64,000 bases of DNA from CBDIDH01 sp965277595. GTDB lineage: Bacteria; Planctomycetota; Planctomycetia; Isosphaerales; Isosphaeraceae. This document shows, in pieces, positions 62,125 through 64,000 of the stretch. Every line of letters begins with the position of its first letter. The first letter of the stretch is position 1. The stretch spans positions 1,922,001-1,986,000 of the forward strand of contig CBDIDH010000002.1 in assembly GCA_965277595.1 (NCBI GenBank), given 5' to 3'. The notes under the pieces were generated by a model. That model saw nothing but the letters and a program-made list of their open reading frames with translations. It made no database searches and was not told where the DNA came from. The translations under genes and the position numbers were made by a program.

Positions 62125-63066
62125 ATGCACTTCGCCGATCGCCTGTTTTCGGCCATCAAGTTGGTGGGAAACCCCGTCCTGGTCGGGATCGATCCAAGAG
62201 CCGAGGACCTGCCGACGGGCTTCCTCGATCGCTTTCCCAACGATCGGGCGGGCGTTGCCGAGGCGTTTCGGGTTTTCGGGTGCGGAGTGATCGACGCCGT
62301 GGCGGGCCTGGCTCCCGCCGTGAAGTTTCAGGCCGCCTTTTATGAGATGTACGGTCCCGAAGGCATGGCCGCGCTCGACGCATCTGCCCGCCAGGCCCGC
62401 CGCCTCGGCCTGATCGTCATCATTGACGGCAAGCGGAACGATATCGGCTCGACCGCCGACGCTTACGCCCGCGCCTATCTAGGCAAGGTCCCGATCGGCG
62501 ACCGTCTCGAACCCTGCTGGGAGGCCGACGCCCTGACCGTGAACCCCTATCTCGGCGGCGACGGAATCGCCCCCTTCGTCAAGGTCGCCGCCGCCGAGGA
62601 CAACGGCCTCTTCGTCCTCGTCCGCACCAGCAATGCCTCGGCCGGCGATTTTCAGGATCTCAAGGCCGACGGCCTGCCCCTGTACCGACACGTTGCCAAC
62701 CGCCTCGCCGCCTGGGCGGGCGACCACCGCGGCACGTCCGGTTATAGCCTCGTCGGGGCCGTCGTCGGTGCGACCTATCCGGAACAACTCGCCGAATTAC
62801 GAGCGGCGCTGCCGGGTATCGTCTTCCTCGTCCCCGGTTACGGTGCTCAGGGAGGCGCCGCGGCCGATGTCGCCGCCGCGTTCGATTCCGACGGTCTCGG
62901 CGCGATCGTGAACAGTTCGCGCGGCCTGACCTTCGCCTACAAACGTCCCGAATTCGCTCACCACGCCGCCGACGACTGGCAAGGAGCCATCCGCGCGGCC
63001 GTTCTGCAAATGGCCGACGACCTCGCCGCGCACACCGCTTCCAACCGCCTTCGATCCGGCTCGTGA
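62125..63066 (+). CDS. pyrF: Orotidine 5'-phosphate decarboxylase (type 2)
   Basis: Converts OMP to UMP in pyrimidine synthesis. The 313-residue protein is the longer type 2 form: LVGIDPRAEDLP near the N-terminus, AVKFQAAFYE with Lys67, the catalytic IIDGKRNDIGST with Asp101, Lys103 and Asp106, WEADALTVNPYLGGDGIAPF, and LVPGYGAQGG with VNSSRGLTFAY for phosphate binding. The ATG at 62125 is favoured, with GAGGAG 9 bases upstream; the in-frame ATG at 62119 is too close to that site. Confidence 0.95.
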   Translation: MHFADRLFSAIKLVGNPVLVGIDPRAEDLPTGFLDRFPNDRAGVAEAFRVFGCGVIDAVAGLAPAVKFQAAFYEMYGPEGMAALDASARQARRLGLIVIIDGKRNDIGSTADAYARAYLGKVPIGDRLEPCWEADALTVNPYLGGDGIAPFVKVAAAEDNGLFVLVRTSNASAGDFQDLKADGLPLYRHVANRLAAWAGDHRGTSGYSLVGAVVGATYPEQLAELRAALPGIVFLVPGYGAQGGAAADVAAAFDSDGLGAIVNSSRGLTFAYKRPEFAHHAADDWQGAIRAAVLQMADDLAAHTASNRLRSGS

Positions 63067-63088
63067 TTGACCTGTTGTATCAGCCACG

Positions 63089-63334
63089 TCACATCTCGGG
63101 GAGCAAACCCCGGCGCGACGCCCGGACGACCGCGAAGGCTCCGGTGCTCAGCATCGTGAACGGCATGACGAGCATGAACAGGACGCTCCAGTTATAGCCG
63201 CTCGCGATCCCCTCGGCGTCGCTCGGTTGCGCGACGACCGCTTCCTTGCAGTTCGGGCAGGCCCGCGCCGGAGCCGTCGCCGCCAGCACGACCGCGAGGC
63301 CAAGCGCCACTGCCATCCCTCGACCTCGTCGCAT
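63089..63334 (-). CDS. Small secreted/membrane protein with a CxxC motif
   Basis: The 81-residue protein has a signal peptide (ending APARACPNCK), a CPNC pair at residues 26 and 29 just after cleavage, and one transmembrane helix (about 48-68, SVLFMLVMPFTMLSTGAFAVV). GAGGAG lies upstream of the ATG. The CxxC pair could hold haem, metal or a disulphide. The function is unknown. It is convergent with pyrF. Confidence 0.8.
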   Translation of the reverse strand: MRRGRGMAVALGLAVVLAATAPARACPNCKEAVVAQPSDAEGIASGYNWSVLFMLVMPFTMLSTGAFAVVRASRRGLLPEM

Positions 63335-63566
63335 CGTGGCTCCTCTTCAAAGTCGCCTGGCCCGAGAATCGGGCACTCTTTGTCTTACCCTCTTCGATCG
63401 TATCCATGTCTCGGCCCAAGGTCAATCGGCCCTGGCAACCGCGCGAAAACCCTTGCCCTTCCCTTCACGTCTCGACCGTTCGAAACCGTCCCGATCAAGC
63501 GCCAGAACGGGAACCTCGCCCCAAGTTTTTCGATGATCCTTCATGACCGGCAAGGACAAGGAAAAT

Positions 63567-63595
63567 GACCTGGGCACTCGCGAGAAACCCAGGTC
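63567..63595 (-). terminator. Probable Rho-independent terminator of the antiporter-like gene
   Basis: An 8-base-pair stem GACCTGGG/CCCAGGTC around a 13-base loop lies 10 bases after the antiporter stop; on the minus strand it is followed by ATTTTCC. Confidence 0.55.
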
Positions 63596-63604
63596 GTCCC
63601 TGAT

Positions 63605-64000
63605 TCAGCCGAGAAAGATCAACGTCACCAGGCCGAAAAGCGGGACCAGAATCAAGGCGCTGTAAACAATGTAACCGAAAAAGCTGGGCATCTTCACGCC
63701 GTACTGCTCGGCGATGAGCTTGACCATCAGGTTCGGAGCGTTGCCGATATAGGTGTTCGCCCCCATGAAGACCGCCCCCAGCGAGATCGCAATCAGCAGG
63801 TCCTGGCGGACCGACCCGACACCCAGCGGCACGAGAACGGACCCATCGGGAGCGGGAAGCGACTTGGCGGTTTCCAGAAAGACAAGGTACGTCGGTGCGT
63901 TGTCCAGAACGCTCGAAAGCGCTCCGGTCGTCCAGAAGAAATGCGCCGGGGTTGTCAGGCCGAGCGAGGCACCGCGGGCGCCGAGGATCTCGATCGGAAC
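63605..64000 (-). CDS. C-terminal end of a Na+/H+ antiporter-like membrane protein (ArsB/NhaD superfamily), 5' end outside the window
   Basis: The frame is open to the window edge on the minus strand and gives the last 131 residues. It contains GALSSVLDNAPTYLVFLE, then a hydrophobic helix with ISLGAVFMGANTYIGNAPN and a final helix (YIVYSALILVPLFGLVTLIF). The DNAPTY and IGNAPN motifs fit the ion-transporter superfamily that includes NhaD and ArsB. It would be an inner membrane ion exchanger; the substrate cannot be set from the fragment. Confidence 0.85.
   Translation of the reverse strand, partial: VPIEILGARGASLGLTTPAHFFWTTGALSSVLDNAPTYLVFLETAKSLPAPDGSVLVPLGVGSVRQDLLIAISLGAVFMGANTYIGNAPNLMVKLIAEQYGVKMPSFFGYIVYSALILVPLFGLVTLIFLG

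Overview
This window looks like the chromosome of a planctomycete, most plausibly from the Isosphaeraceae (Singulisphaera-like). That assignment is an inference. It rests on the very high GC content, the N-terminal ALESRQMLSA sorting-type motif (the planctomycetal LEPR motif) on a giant secreted protease, MoxR/DUF58/BatA/vWA operons, squalene-cyclase-like toroid and TlpA-fusion secreted proteins, and long Ala/Pro-rich exported proteins. Genes generally have good Shine-Dalgarno sites, several with GTG starts. No rRNA, tRNA or CRISPR array was seen.

Layout: (1) 1-6875: the 3' end of a repetitive surface protein, a CHAD protein, then a minus-strand run of ComB-like phosphatase, glycyl-tRNA synthetase, a TIM-barrel isomerase and a small membrane protein. 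(2) 7255-15335: an esterase, an SH3/TPR protein, a metallo-beta-lactamase-fold hydrolase and a 1520-residue subtilase with four repeated domains on Pro-Thr linkers. (3) 15691-21855: a GAF-PAS-PP2C phosphatase, small secreted proteins, two membrane proteins and a stand-alone E2-like acyltransferase. (4) 22206-23491: an IS3-family insertion sequence. (5) 23749-41661: a long plus-strand cluster of MoxR ATPase, DUF58, BatA-like vWA, vWA/GATase-like and DUF4175-like proteins, four tandem paralogous secreted proteins, an alpha/alpha-toroid protein and a large thioredoxin fusion. (6) 41816-45701: nitroreductase, HPr, a small protein, UvsE and a second PP2C phosphatase. (7) 45933-58873: an export region with two TolC-like outer membrane proteins, a membrane fusion protein, an RND pump and an OprO/P-type porin. 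(8) 59548-64000: topoisomerase III, PyrF, a small CxxC protein and the end of a Na+/H+ antiporter-like gene.

The most unusual feature is non-coding. About eighteen intergenic regions carry hairpin-forming arrays built on 7-base units, in two families. Family A is (ATGACCG)n - hinge - (CGGTCAT)n; five or so copies share a hinge containing a GYGGAAT-like core, and the best copies have terminal inverted repeats of about 16 bases (GGAGGATTGCAAAGTC type). Family B is (AAAGGRC)n - hinge GATTTT - (GYCCTTT)n, sometimes expanded into long one-armed tandem arrays with 7-, 14- or 15-base periods. The arrays abut or supply stop codons at some genes, and the insertion sequence sits inside one. They look like an interspersed, MITE/REP-like, slippage-prone element family and are the best candidate here for something undescribed.

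All functional calls come from reading the translated sequence and recalling family motifs; no database search was run.
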